Below are positions 53,960 to 64,000 of a DNA stretch of 64,000 nucleotides, one piece after another. The position numbers were made by a program, and so were the translations under genes. Positions within the stretch are counted from its first letter, which is position 1, and each line of letters opens with the position of its first letter. The stretch lies in assembly GCA_047967505.1 (NCBI GenBank), contig CM106540.1; one strand, written 5' to 3'. Below the pieces are notes generated by a model, which made no database searches, was not told where the DNA came from, and saw only the letters and a program-made list of their open reading frames with translations. Source of the stretch: Dipteris shenzhenensis (lineage: Eukaryota; Polypodiophyta; Polypodiopsida; Gleicheniales).

Positions 53960-55860
53960 ATAACTACCTATATAAAGTGAAGGTAGTATGGCCTTAAATT
54001 TTTGTAAGGACTGGTCTCCAACAAGAGGTCAAACGACACTCAACCAAGAGTCAAACATACCAATGGTCAAATGAACTAGGCTTGTAACATTTATTTGATA
54101 TGAATGCAAGTGGAGGTAGAGGGATATGGATTGGGCTATTGGTGAGCAAATACCACATCAAGTGGATGATTAGTCAGTGCTCTTCTACAAGGTTATGAGA
54201 GTAGGGCATGGATGCCTTTGTGGACATATGCCATATCTAGACCACTTAAAGAATATAGACATTTAACACATCAAAGTAAATGAATACCATCTAAATTGTG
54301 ACTCACCCATATGAGGGAATGTGACTTGTATGAGGGTCTAGATACCATCGTAAAGCCACAAAACATAGATTGATGGGTACTAATCACAAAAAAATTAAAC
54401 ATTTAAAAAACTAATATGGAAATAGGTATATGATATTACAATAAAGGAGAGGCAAGAACATGCCTAAAGATTATATTCAATGAACAACTCATCTCTTAAA
54501 GCTGTATTTTTTGTTCTAGTTGTTACGATGTATCCAATGTCATCCAATGTTATACCTATTTCACCTTGCTTCCATGGTTGAAGCATAAAACATATAACCA
54601 ACATTCAATCTTCTTTTTTATAAAATATTTGGAGCTATTCATGCAACTAACAACACTAGAATTTTCAACATCTCCTACAATCATCTCTCTCTATACTTGG
54701 TTGTAATGGGGTTCCACAAATGTTTTTTCTCTCATTCATGGCTTTCCTTACACTAAGTCTTTCCTTCTAGAGAAGACAAATTGTGTTTCGTAATATGGAG
54801 ACAATTGCATTTTTGAATGGATAAACAATCCTTTTCCTACATGTAGAATTGTAGAGTCTTCTACTAGTGAGTATTATGTCCATTGAACTTAAAGTGCCCT
54901 TTGATGGGTATTGAAATATTAAGGGGATATATTTTTTACTAGCTTGATTTGATAGGTTAAAGTGCAATATGCTTAACTGTACTCACTTGTAGTTCTGGAT
55001 AACTTGCCACCAAAATGAACATCAAAGACCAAGGCATCCCAATCTTATCCTTGTATTCCTACAACCGGAGATGGGGTCCTAGATCTCATAAACGGTCTTA
55101 TCCAAGTATCCCAAGATTCAACCTGCCACCCAAAAAACCCAATCCAAGTGTATGGTTGCATCCTGCATTCTCCTTGTACTTCCTCTGAGATGATGGACTA
55201 ACTACAAGAGTCTGTGATCATCTAGAAGGTTTTTGAAGCTTTCAAGAAAAATATGGAAATATATTGGAAAAGAAAAGCTAAGCTATGTACAAGCCCATGA
55301 GATGCTTCACATCTTTTGGAACTCTCATAAAGTGACACAAATAGGTCTTCTTTTGATCCATATCATGAGACCAAGATACTTTTCTCGATTCTTCAGGCAC
55401 TTTCTTCTATGATCTGCTAACTTTGATCGTTCTTTGGGCCTGTAGCTCTCTATGGTGCTTAAGAGCACTATTGATTTCATTTGCATGTCAAAACACTCAG
55501 ATATTATTAATAGCAGACACCCTAATGGTGCTTAAGTGCACTATTGATTTGATGTGCATGTTAAAACACTCAAATATTATTAATAATAGACACCCTAAAT
55601 GTTTTATTAATAACAGACACCCTAAATGTTTTAGAAAATCAAACTATACATATAAAATACCCTGGTACCTCGTTCACTTGAGGTCGTTGCCCTTTGTCAT
55701 CGACTCTTGAGGTTTGCACATACACTACATACCCCCATTCTCACTTTTTTGGGGATCTTCACATTATTGAAGAAGTTCTTCCACAATCTATCAAAATGAC
55801 TATAGCTTTAGCAAACTGTTCATAGCCCTCTGACATCTCCTCCTTGTAGAGTGTGAAAAC
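53960..55860. other. No recognised gene
   Basis: Broken frames only. A weak - strand stretch, GEIGITLDDIGYI near 54540-54580, recalls the plant mobile domain but is too short to call. Confidence 0.4.
55452..55640. repeat. 73-bp tandem duplication plus partial third copy
   Basis: atggtgcttaag(a/t)gcactattgat starts at 55452 and 55525. The tail 'attaataacagacaccctaaatgtttta' then recurs in shorter form to about 55635. Confidence 0.85.
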
Positions 55861-56830
55861 CTCAAATCTTGTGTAATGATCCATCTAATATAGTTTTTTT
55901 GTTATGGGATGCACTTTTGCATTCAAAGCAAAAGAGCTTTCCATCCATGATAGCTATGGCCATACGTCCAAGAGGCCCAATCAGACGTGGATTGCTAAAA
56001 ACTTTGTCCTCTCTGGTACATGAGCAAGCCTTGCATTCCCCAAGCTATGAATGTTTTTAAAGGTTGATCTATAAATTTGCATACTCCGTAAATGATACTC
56101 CACTTGCTTATTTTTCACGGGGGTGATTGCTACATTCAAGTAATAATCTTGTTCCTCACGATTCAAACCAAAGTATTGTGTCTTGACAGCTTTTAACTTT
56201 CAAACAATTTTGAACACAACAAGTAGTAGTTCATGTATCCTTTAACTGAGCCTCAGATGTCAAGAATTCCGTTCTTCTCCTACCGTAACTCGTGAATCTT
56301 TTGTCAATGTGCATCCTTCCATTTTTTCTTTGGTTCTTTAGAGGGGTAGATGCACTTTGTTCAACTTGTGAAGGCGAAGGAACAACTGGGACTAGAGCTA
56401 TCATAGGCAACAACTGTGCATACATATCTTGCGTGGTAGTCGAATGAACTTTAGGTGGGCACTGGTGACTCTGGAACTGTTGCAATCCTTCTTTAGGTTC
56501 AATCCTTGTTGAAGACTTTGGCTCATATGAGGACACTGAAAGATTCGTTTGCTTACCAACATATTCAAATGAGGAGACAGACACACTCTCATGACCACAT
56601 TTTGGGTTGTATGAGGAGACTAAAGGTTCATGAGGGATGATGAAGCTTGTATTTTGAGATGACTTCGAGGAGCTTAGAACATAGCTTGAGACTAAGACAG
56701 ACATGTTGTAGATCATGCACAAACACAATAAGGAAATGCCTAAACAAAAGCCTGACACTGTATATAGACAAATGTCATCCAAGTTTATGTAAACCCTAAA
56801 ACCTAAACAAATCCTAAGTCTTGGAACCAT
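55860..56830 (-). pseudogene. Unidentified ORF group
   Basis: A 199-codon frame (56830-56231) has a hydrophobic stretch near its start (ISLLCLCMIYNMSVLVSSYV), a Ser-rich middle and a basic end (GRMHIDKRFTSYGRRRTEF). Downstream on the same strand comes NIHSLGNARLAHVPERTKF, then in another frame PRLIGPLGRMAIAIMDGK and FCFECKSASHNKKT (about 55990-55880). The second part looks protein-like across frameshifts, as in a decayed TE gene, but I cannot name the family. No function is proposed. Confidence 0.3.
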
Positions 56831-56908
56831 GAACCAACGCTAAAAAAATGGAACCAGAAAAGGATTAAAATGATGAAAAAAATTATTTTTAGGTCCATAT
56901 TTTGGAAA

Positions 56909-57040
56909 ATACATATTTTAGAAGGTAAAGCCTTGGACATGAAAAAGTTATCCACTTTGAGCCCAAAATCCAAAATACATATTTTAGAAGGTAAAACTAT
57001 GGACATGAAAAGTTATCCATTTTGAGCTCAAAAATAAAAA
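56909..57040. repeat. 66-bp tandem duplication
   Basis: atacatattttagaaggtaaa starts at 56909 and 56975, followed by ggacatgaaaa and gttatcca in both. Confidence 0.85.
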
Positions 57041-57602
57041 TGTCTTTTTTATAAAAAAATTGACTACTTTCTCATTTTCTTAAACCTTGGACTTCAAAAG
57101 CCTATCGGTCCTTTAGTGTTTTGAAAGTTAGAGGTGGCAGAAAAGTTACCATAGGGAAAACTGTGGCTTGTGGCAGCCAAGTGTTCCTAATGACGTTGCT
57201 TTTTTATCCTTTGATGTTGGCTCTTCCTATCATTGAAAAGCAAAATTTGCCAAGTGTTGGATTGTTCACCAACCAATAGGGAACGTAAGATGGGTTTAGA
57301 CTGTCGTGAGAGAGAGGTTAATTTTACCCTACTGATGACAGCAGTGCTGCAATAATAATCCACCTTACCACGAGAGGAACCATTGTTTCAAATAATTGGT
57401 CATTGCGCTTGGTTGAAAAGCTAATGGTGTGAAGCTACCATGTGTAGGATTATGAATGAATGCCTCTAAGTTAGAATCAATGGTAGAAGTGGTGCTCTCT
57501 ACATCCCTGATTGTTACCTGATAGTAGGGATGTTGTACATCCCCGAGAGCATGTGTCAAGAGCCTCCCTTGAGGTGGCTGAAGGAGCTACCTCATGGAAT
57601 CT

Positions 57603-57820
57603 AAATTGCAATTCCAGATGATCGGGGAGATTAATCCCTTGCAAACGATTTAAATATGTAGCCATGTATTGTAAGTGGCAAAGTAGCCTTACGACTATGC
57701 TCCACTGATATAAATGGCAATTCCAGATGATTGGGGAGATTAATCCCTTGCAGATGACTTAAATATGTAGCCAGGTATTGTAAGTGGTAGAGTTGCCTTG
57801 CTACTACGATCCACTAACAT
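57603..57820. repeat. 109-bp tandem duplication
   Basis: Copies start at 57603 and 57712 with aaat(t/g)gcaattccagatga and share ggggagattaatccctt and aaatatgtagcca. Confidence 0.9.
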
Positions 57821-57829
57821 TTAGCCTAC

Positions 57830-60800
57830 CGTTGCGTCTGTTTGTCCTCTCCTCTCCATGCCCCCCTGTCCGCCATCTCCTCATGAATCTCTCTTAGGTG
57901 GGATTTCCTGCTTCCTCGTGCTTCTCTCACATGCACACCCCCCCTTGCTTGCATGTGAACCTCTCTTTCCCTCTCACGCATGTGCACCCACCCGCTCTTC
58001 CTCTAAAAGCTAAAAAAGAAAGAGAGGAGAACAAGAAGCTTAGAGAGAGAAAAAGAAAAGGAATAAAGAACAAGAAGAGAGAGAATGAGAAAGAAGAAGA
58101 AATGACCATTGCTTAAACCTACTACACCCTTCTCAAAGTAGGGCGGGCCCTCCACCTTGTTTCATTAAGAAAATGAAAGAATGTACCATCATAGCAATGG
58201 GTCTTTTAATTCCTTTGTTCACAAGAGTTTGCTTTTATGCCCCACTTATTATTAATTTGCTTGTTTCCAAAATTGCATTCTTTACAAATTATGTGTAAAT
58301 TTTGAGCTTAGGTAACTATCCTTTTTTACATGTGAAGATTCTAAATTGACATGATCATTTTTTTTAATGCCATAGTTTTAAAAGTAGCATTGGGTGGTAA
58401 TATTCTAATAATGCAAGCACGCTAGATAATGAAGTTTTTGGATGAATTATTTCATTTGGTTGACTTTATTGATTGTTATTTCATGGTGAGTACGATGTTT
58501 GTTATTTTTATGTCAACAAATTCAATTGATTTAATTTCATAGTTTAAGGACTATGTAGAGTGCTACAAACACATCCCTTTGCTTTTCTACAACTTTTTAC
58601 TATAATCATTCAACGAATCATAACATCTTGAACCTTTTGTCTAATCAAAGGATAATATTTGCTTCACACACACTCACACACACGCTCTTTCATAACCTTA
58701 ATTTCTTTTGCCCCTTAAAGTTGCACTTGGATTCATCTTGTCAGGGGACTCTACATTGAGACCTCTTGGGACATGGAATGAAAATTTTAGATTATGAATT
58801 TACAAAGTTGATACCTACATATTTAGAATTATGAATGACATGATTAGCTTATATTGATTTGCTTTACCCAATGCAAGTATGATATGGTGCGTCACCTTTA
58901 TAATTTCAAAACACTACAATTATAACTTATCAATATTTATTCTATTCACTTTAGCAGTGAATGATACCTTAGTCTCATATATTGTCATTTTAAATTTTAC
59001 CCCTCAATTATATCTCCAATTGTTGCAATAATCACCAAGTTCACAGCAATCTCAGTGAACGATGTTTCCAATTTGTTCATCTCATCAGCACTAGAGGTCT
59101 ATAAGTAATTGTATTTGGTTGGCAACCCGCACCAATCATGGTTTCAAAGAGATTCAGGGCTTCCACAGTTTTCCCTTCCATCTCCCTTTAGGATTTTTAC
59201 AATTGTATCTCATTTTACAATGACCCCCCACATTGGGCAACTTATCCTAGCAACTCACACTTCATCAATTCTCATTGTTATCATCATCTTTATTATGAAA
59301 AAATGCAAAGGTTGCTATTTATAAAATTTAAGATCATAGCATCTCTACACAAAGATTTTATCATTAGTTTAGCCACATGCTAGAGTCTAGGTAGAGAATT
59401 ATACACAAAATTTGGGAGCATTCTATGCCAGCTCAATAGTCGCAAGAGTTCTAGCAAGTGTAATGTGGTCACTCTAGGACGTTGTTTTTCTTGTGTTCTA
59501 ATCACATGTGTGTGAGAATTATAGCCGTCAGCAAATACTGAATGACCACGGAGAATTGGACACAACATCTGCTGTCTCGTGATTAAAATTTCATTCCTTC
59601 GTGATAAGAATAGGCACATTGGAGTCTTAAATCAAACCTTATATTTGTAGAGCCATACATATATGTACCATGATATTATCAAATTACGATCGATTGCAAT
59701 CCTCTTTCGATCAGGGATAAATTCTTCTCAAAAGATGAAGGCCTCAAGGACCTAAATGAAGTACCTTCCTTGTCTACTAAAATTTTCATCCATTCTGCAA
59801 AGGGTCAAGGTGCTATCCACTATTGAAGTCACAAGAAAGGTTGTCATGCTCGTGCCCTTGGCAAGCTGATATTCTATTGTTTTCTCCTACTCACCGCAAT
59901 CAGAAAGTTAAGAATCCTATTTTTGAACTAGATCAAAGGCCATGCAATGAAGAATACTTAACCAAAATGAATGATACGTTGCCTTGTAAGTTGATAAAGA
60001 GAGCCTATGTGGAAACACCACCCTCAATCAGCTCTCTCTGCCATCTTAAACCTTGCTCTTCAAAGAGTAGTGTGTTGTGGGGGTCAATGTGAACCCTCCT
60101 ATGATACAGTTTAGATAGTTTGTCATGGAAAGAGGAAGTTCATGGATTTGAACTCCATATGGTCTTCTATGTTTTTCATGCTGGATCAATTGGACAATGT
60201 AGAAACGGTTGCAAGTGTAAAAAGAGTGGCATCAGGATTGAGAATTAGTCCTCCAAATACTACGTCTTTAGTCACATCAAAGTAGGTGGAGGTAGATCTT
60301 ATCTTCTATACTATAGGGAGTTGAGCTGGGTAAGAAGTGAATCCCTTCTATCCTAACCCCTAAAAGTTGAAAATACAAAATTGTCTATACATGTGAAGAT
60401 GTTAGTGCTAATATGGTTGATTCTACACAAAGCAATATGGAACAGCTCAAGAAACCTCACAATTGAGAAATTGATGGAAAACACAAAAAATTCCCAAGAA
60501 GTGCTCTAAAATGGAAGGCCCCTTTACTAGGTGATGAATGCATATTCACAAGATGAATTGACAAAATTCATGGATTATGCTTGATGGTCCTCCAGGAATG
60601 GATTTGTTTTCATTAATAATAGTACTAATCCAAAAGCTACTTCCATCTTCTTGTTTCACAAGAAAAAATCAAAATAAGGGAGAACATAACAAGAGCGCAT
60701 ATATGCACAAAAGCACTGGCTTCGGCTTATGAGGCTTATGAGGCTCTAGGCATCAACAATCCAGTTGAAAGAAACACCTAAAAATTTCCTTGAGCTTTGT

Positions 60801-63420
60801 AGTTGAGCCACGTTTAATAAGAGCACTAGACAAATTATTGGCTTGATATATTTAAATATATGACAATATGCTTAGACAAGAAACATAAATGGTCCATTGT
60901 CTTATGTGAATTTGATCAATGACTACAACAAATACTATGGGTTTACTCCATCAAAAAAAAAAAGTTGGGATTACTCTATCAAAGAAAATCAAATGTATTT
61001 GAGAAGTTTAAGAAAACCCTTTTGCAAGCAAATGCACTTGCAAAGAAACACAATACATATGGAAGTGTTGAAAGATAAAAACTTACACTTGTAACACAAG
61101 AACATGCACAATTGTTATAGCTTTTAATGAGAGGATATGGGGACCCCCATATGGACTAGCTATAAAAAGGAACCCAATATTTTGATTTAGTGGCCAAAGT
61201 TTGTAGATGATTAATGCATTTAACATACTCCAAGTGATCACCTTGGAAGGATAAAAAATGTTCATTCGTAAGATCTGAAACCTAACATTTCCAAGAATTG
61301 TTATTTGTTCCATACTTGTTGACATATTTTTTGAATTCTATTGTGACTTATTTCATTTTCACTCACAACTTTGTTGTTTCAAAGTTGTACCTGCATAACA
61401 ATGAATTAGAGATTAGTTGTACATGGGAAATTTCAACTAGGCATTGATTTGCCTTGCATTATTTGATAGCAAGTCAATTGATATTCATGTGATTTTAAGA
61501 GGTACATTTCAATGTCATTGCAATATAGATTTGAGAGACTATGCTAGCACCAAATAAGTTTCATTGAGATCACCTCACCAAAGTTTTAATATTTGACGAC
61601 AAAATGAAGTCTATATGTGCAATCTTTCAAGTCATTGATAATATATGGAATGATATCTTAACATATCATATAAGTACCTCTCAATGCCATAGTCTTTGAC
61701 TTTGTTCTACCGAAGTGACTTCGCTCATAAGGGCATAGGCTAAAGTGCATATGGTTGCGCAAGTGATCATCTCCACCCAAAGGCAAGCATAATATGAAGC
61801 TCATTTGCATGGTAGTTCTCAAAAATTAGAAGAGCTTCAACATTGAAGGACACACCTTTGAGAATGCTTTCAACCTTCTTAGTGGTCTAGAAAATGCATC
61901 CCTCCTCAAAAGAGGATACAGAGCACACGCACATCTCGCTTTCCATTGGCTTCTACATTAAAGCTTGAAAGACTTTTAAACACCAATATTAGGATTTGAG
62001 CTATATAGGCCTAAGCTCATAAGAGTTAAAGTTGATGAAAACAAAAAGGAGAACAAGGCCAAACAATAAAAAACTCAAAAGAAACAATATGTAAGACTTA
62101 GGAATCATGATTCTAGGTGCATCCTACAATATTGATATCAGACTACTAGACAATGGCTAGTCATGTTAGAATTGAGTTAAATGTTTCTTGAATTTTGAGA
62201 ATTAAGGCAACTGTTATCCACACATGGGCAACTACATAAAGGCTCCACAAACTTTGTCAATCCACACAAATGTCTCTGGTTCTCACCTTTAAAATAGACC
62301 CTAGCGTTTGTCTAACCGAATTGTCATGAGAATGAACTCCAATCGTGCTAAAAAGTTCACAAAAATAGAAGATGCATAATGGAAGTCATAATATTAGCAT
62401 CTTGTACACTTGAGAGACTTCTTAAAAACATTGGAGGGTAACACTCATATGCTATCAATAGAGAAACAATCTATTGTCCCCTAAGTTGAATTGAGCCATC
62501 TTCAGCTTTATTGTTTTTGCTCAAGAGACTCTTGTAGAGACTAAAACATGCCAAGATAGTCACAAGTAATTCCTTTGGGCAAAATTAGCCTCCTTGTGTT
62601 TTACCTATTTAAGGAATAATGTTGTAAACCTATTTATTTGTTTATGATATTTAAATAATATATATCGCCTCATATGCTTACTTGCTTAATTCCAAAAGTG
62701 TAAAGTCTAGGATGAATAGCTAGTAACTTTTAGGGAGATCATCTTTTCAACCTCCAAAGGCAAGGCAATGAATGTGCACCTAATCTAACAAAAGAAACCA
62801 AAAGAAAATACAATGTAATAAAAGCATTATCAAATACAGAAAAAAATGGGGAGAACTGAAGGCTATGGGTGTAAAAGGAAACACGAACATATGTTACCAA
62901 GCTTTTAAAGCAATATTGCCTTATATGAGGGAAAATCAAGGGAAAGCAAGTGGAGGCAATAACACATTTTCTAGCTTCAGATATAAATGTTAACCCTTAC
63001 TTCATATCAACTTTTCTTGGCTGCTTTTGATTTTTCATAATAAAAAACACATGAAATCTAAACCTTTACTTCAAAAAAATACAAACTAGCTAATAGGTTA
63101 GTATATAATTCATCCAAGGTTAATTTCTTGGCAGTTGCGTAAAGGGGAAATGGCTAAAGCAAGGATCTCAGAGCAAGTAGCAAAATCCAATTTATAAGGA
63201 TCAGCGTTCACCCCAAGGAAAACTACTTGCTTTTAATGGAGTCCAAACTTTTTCATGCCTTTTGAAACCAAAAGAAAAATGTCTTTTGCGCTTTGTTGTC
63301 ATCATCTTACAGATTTTCCTGAACTAGCTTCGCCTGTCTCTTGTCACCACCAAGCACAAACGTATAAGTAGTGGTTTAATGCGTCACTGATACCGGCTAC
63401 ACCAGAACTAGTATACTAAA
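57830..63420. other. No recognised gene
   Basis: A+T-rich, with a Pro/Ser-codon-rich CT patch (57840-57980) and a purine-rich patch (58010-58105). Weak copia integrase-like readings (LINDYNKYYGF, NVFEKFKKTLLQANALAKK) lie at 60905-61065 but are too degraded to annotate firmly. Confidence 0.4.
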
Positions 63421-63429
63421 GTACTTACA

Positions 63430-63520
63430 AGAGTTAAAAAGGAGACGGGTGGTGGTGGTGAAGGGGAAAGGAGGAGGGGCGGAGGAGGGAGGGGGAGTTG
63501 TTGGGGATGGGATTACCGAG
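63430..63520. repeat. G-rich tract
   Basis: gggtggtggtggtgaagggg followed by repeated GGAGG runs, just downstream of the stop of the right-edge gene model. On that gene's strand it is C-rich. Confidence 0.8.
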
Positions 63521-63525
63521 AACTA

Positions 63526-63867
63526 CTAAAAGGAGAACCAGTTGCCAACAAAACATGAAGTGCTTAATGCGATTCCACAGTCTCCCTTTTCCTGCATAAG
63601 GTCATGCCATCTCCTATTGGCACCTAAGATCACAATATAACTAAGAAATTATTTTGATATACGATTTAAAAACAAGTTAATCAGCATACGCCAATGATAT
63701 CCATTACACAAACCAATATCAAAGAAGTAACAAATTGTTTTGAAGAAATGCTTCTCTATTACCCAAGGTACGTAGGTTTCATCTTGCCATGAAGTTCATC
63801 CTCAACGTACAGAACAAAATGTATTGGTTCTTTACCAGGGGTACATGCTAAGAGCTTCTCACAAGAT
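63526..63867 (-). CDS. Two candidate 3' exons of an unrecognised gene
   Basis: Exon 63867-63763 follows a pyrimidine-rich acceptor (tttttgcctccag) and ends CTTGG/gtaata. It is open for 35 codons: SCEKLLACTPGKEPIHF, VLYVEDELHGKMKPTYL. A second exon could begin at 63613 (caatag/GAGATGG), reading RWHDLMQEKGDCGIALSTSC, with a TAG stop at 63526-63528. This acceptor keeps the frame; using the nearer cttag/GTGCC would give an early stop. The sequence is of balanced composition and not TE-like. I do not recognise the protein. The 5' exons would lie beyond the window. Confidence 0.4.
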
Positions 63868-64000
63868 CTGGAGGCAAAAAGCAGGCTCAGCCATGACAAA
63901 CAAGAACAGAAATAATCACGTTTTTTCTTTCTGGTTCTTGAGCCTTGCTTAGCAAGCATGCAGATGCATAAGATGCCATTTTTATTTTCCAATAGGCAAG

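Noticed and set aside
54480-54760. Plant mobile domain (GEIGITLDDIGYI, - strand)
   Set aside because: One short motif only, with no flanking conserved blocks in frame.
57898-58116. Overlapping ORFs on both strands
   Set aside because: Driven by purine/pyrimidine-biased low-complexity sequence.
60905-61065. Copia integrase core
   Set aside because: Only faint similarity (LINDYNKYYGF, NVFEKFKKTLLQ) across frames, with no DDE or zinc-finger residues to support it.

Overview
This is nuclear DNA of a land plant with a large, repeat-rich genome. Plant signs are the initiator-Met tRNA primer sites of plant LTR retrotransposons (TGGTATCAGAGC and relatives), Ty1/copia and Ty3/gypsy pol remnants, and a host gene whose 141-residue product matches the short plant form of TRAPPC4 and whose second intron is 5.2 kb. 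The DNA is A+T-rich apart from a few GC-rich patches, and most ORFs are broken. I cannot name the species. A fern, lycophyte or gymnosperm would fit the long TE-filled intron and the Helentron remains, but that is inference.

Host genes are few. TRAPPC4 (Trs23-like TRAPP subunit) is complete on the + strand in three exons between 39896 and 45624, with all splice sites in phase. A DUF2993-like gene is visible as three consecutive exons on the - strand (18560-19288), and its 3' part is missing. Two candidate exons of an unrecognised - strand gene lie at the right edge (63526-63867).

Layout. 0-2.2 kb: GC-richer non-coding DNA with 85-bp and 131-bp tandem duplications. 2.2-4.7 kb: broken copies of a Helentron-type element, PIF1-like helicase followed by an endonuclease/exonuclease/phosphatase (EEP) domain, interrupted by a SINE-like insert. 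4.73-6.68 kb: a non-coding LTR element with both LTRs, PBS and PPT. 8.5-9.8 kb: the 3' end of a LINE (- strand). 12.55-13.28 kb: a short hAT-type element with an 8-bp target duplication. 13.5-17.2 kb: a foldback structure, (GA)n tracts, GC palindromes, a PBS and a copia gag whose middle third is inverted. 22.9-25.3 kb: the Rep half of a Helentron (- strand). 25.9-36.35 kb: a 10.4-kb copia element (- strand) with a second copia element nested in its protease region (28.68-33.89 kb), which in turn holds an oppositely oriented fragment of the outer family. 39.9-45.6 kb: TRAPPC4. 49.1-52.0 kb: a broken + strand copia element (LTR, PBS, gag). 52.2-53.9 kb: a Ty3/gypsy RNase H-integrase remnant (- strand). 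54-63.5 kb: mostly unassigned A+T-rich DNA with tandem duplications and one unidentified ORF group.

The most unusual content is the Helentron family: a Rep half and a helicase-endonuclease half, about 20 kb apart on opposite strands, that share a recognisable N-terminal motif and so probably belong to one family.
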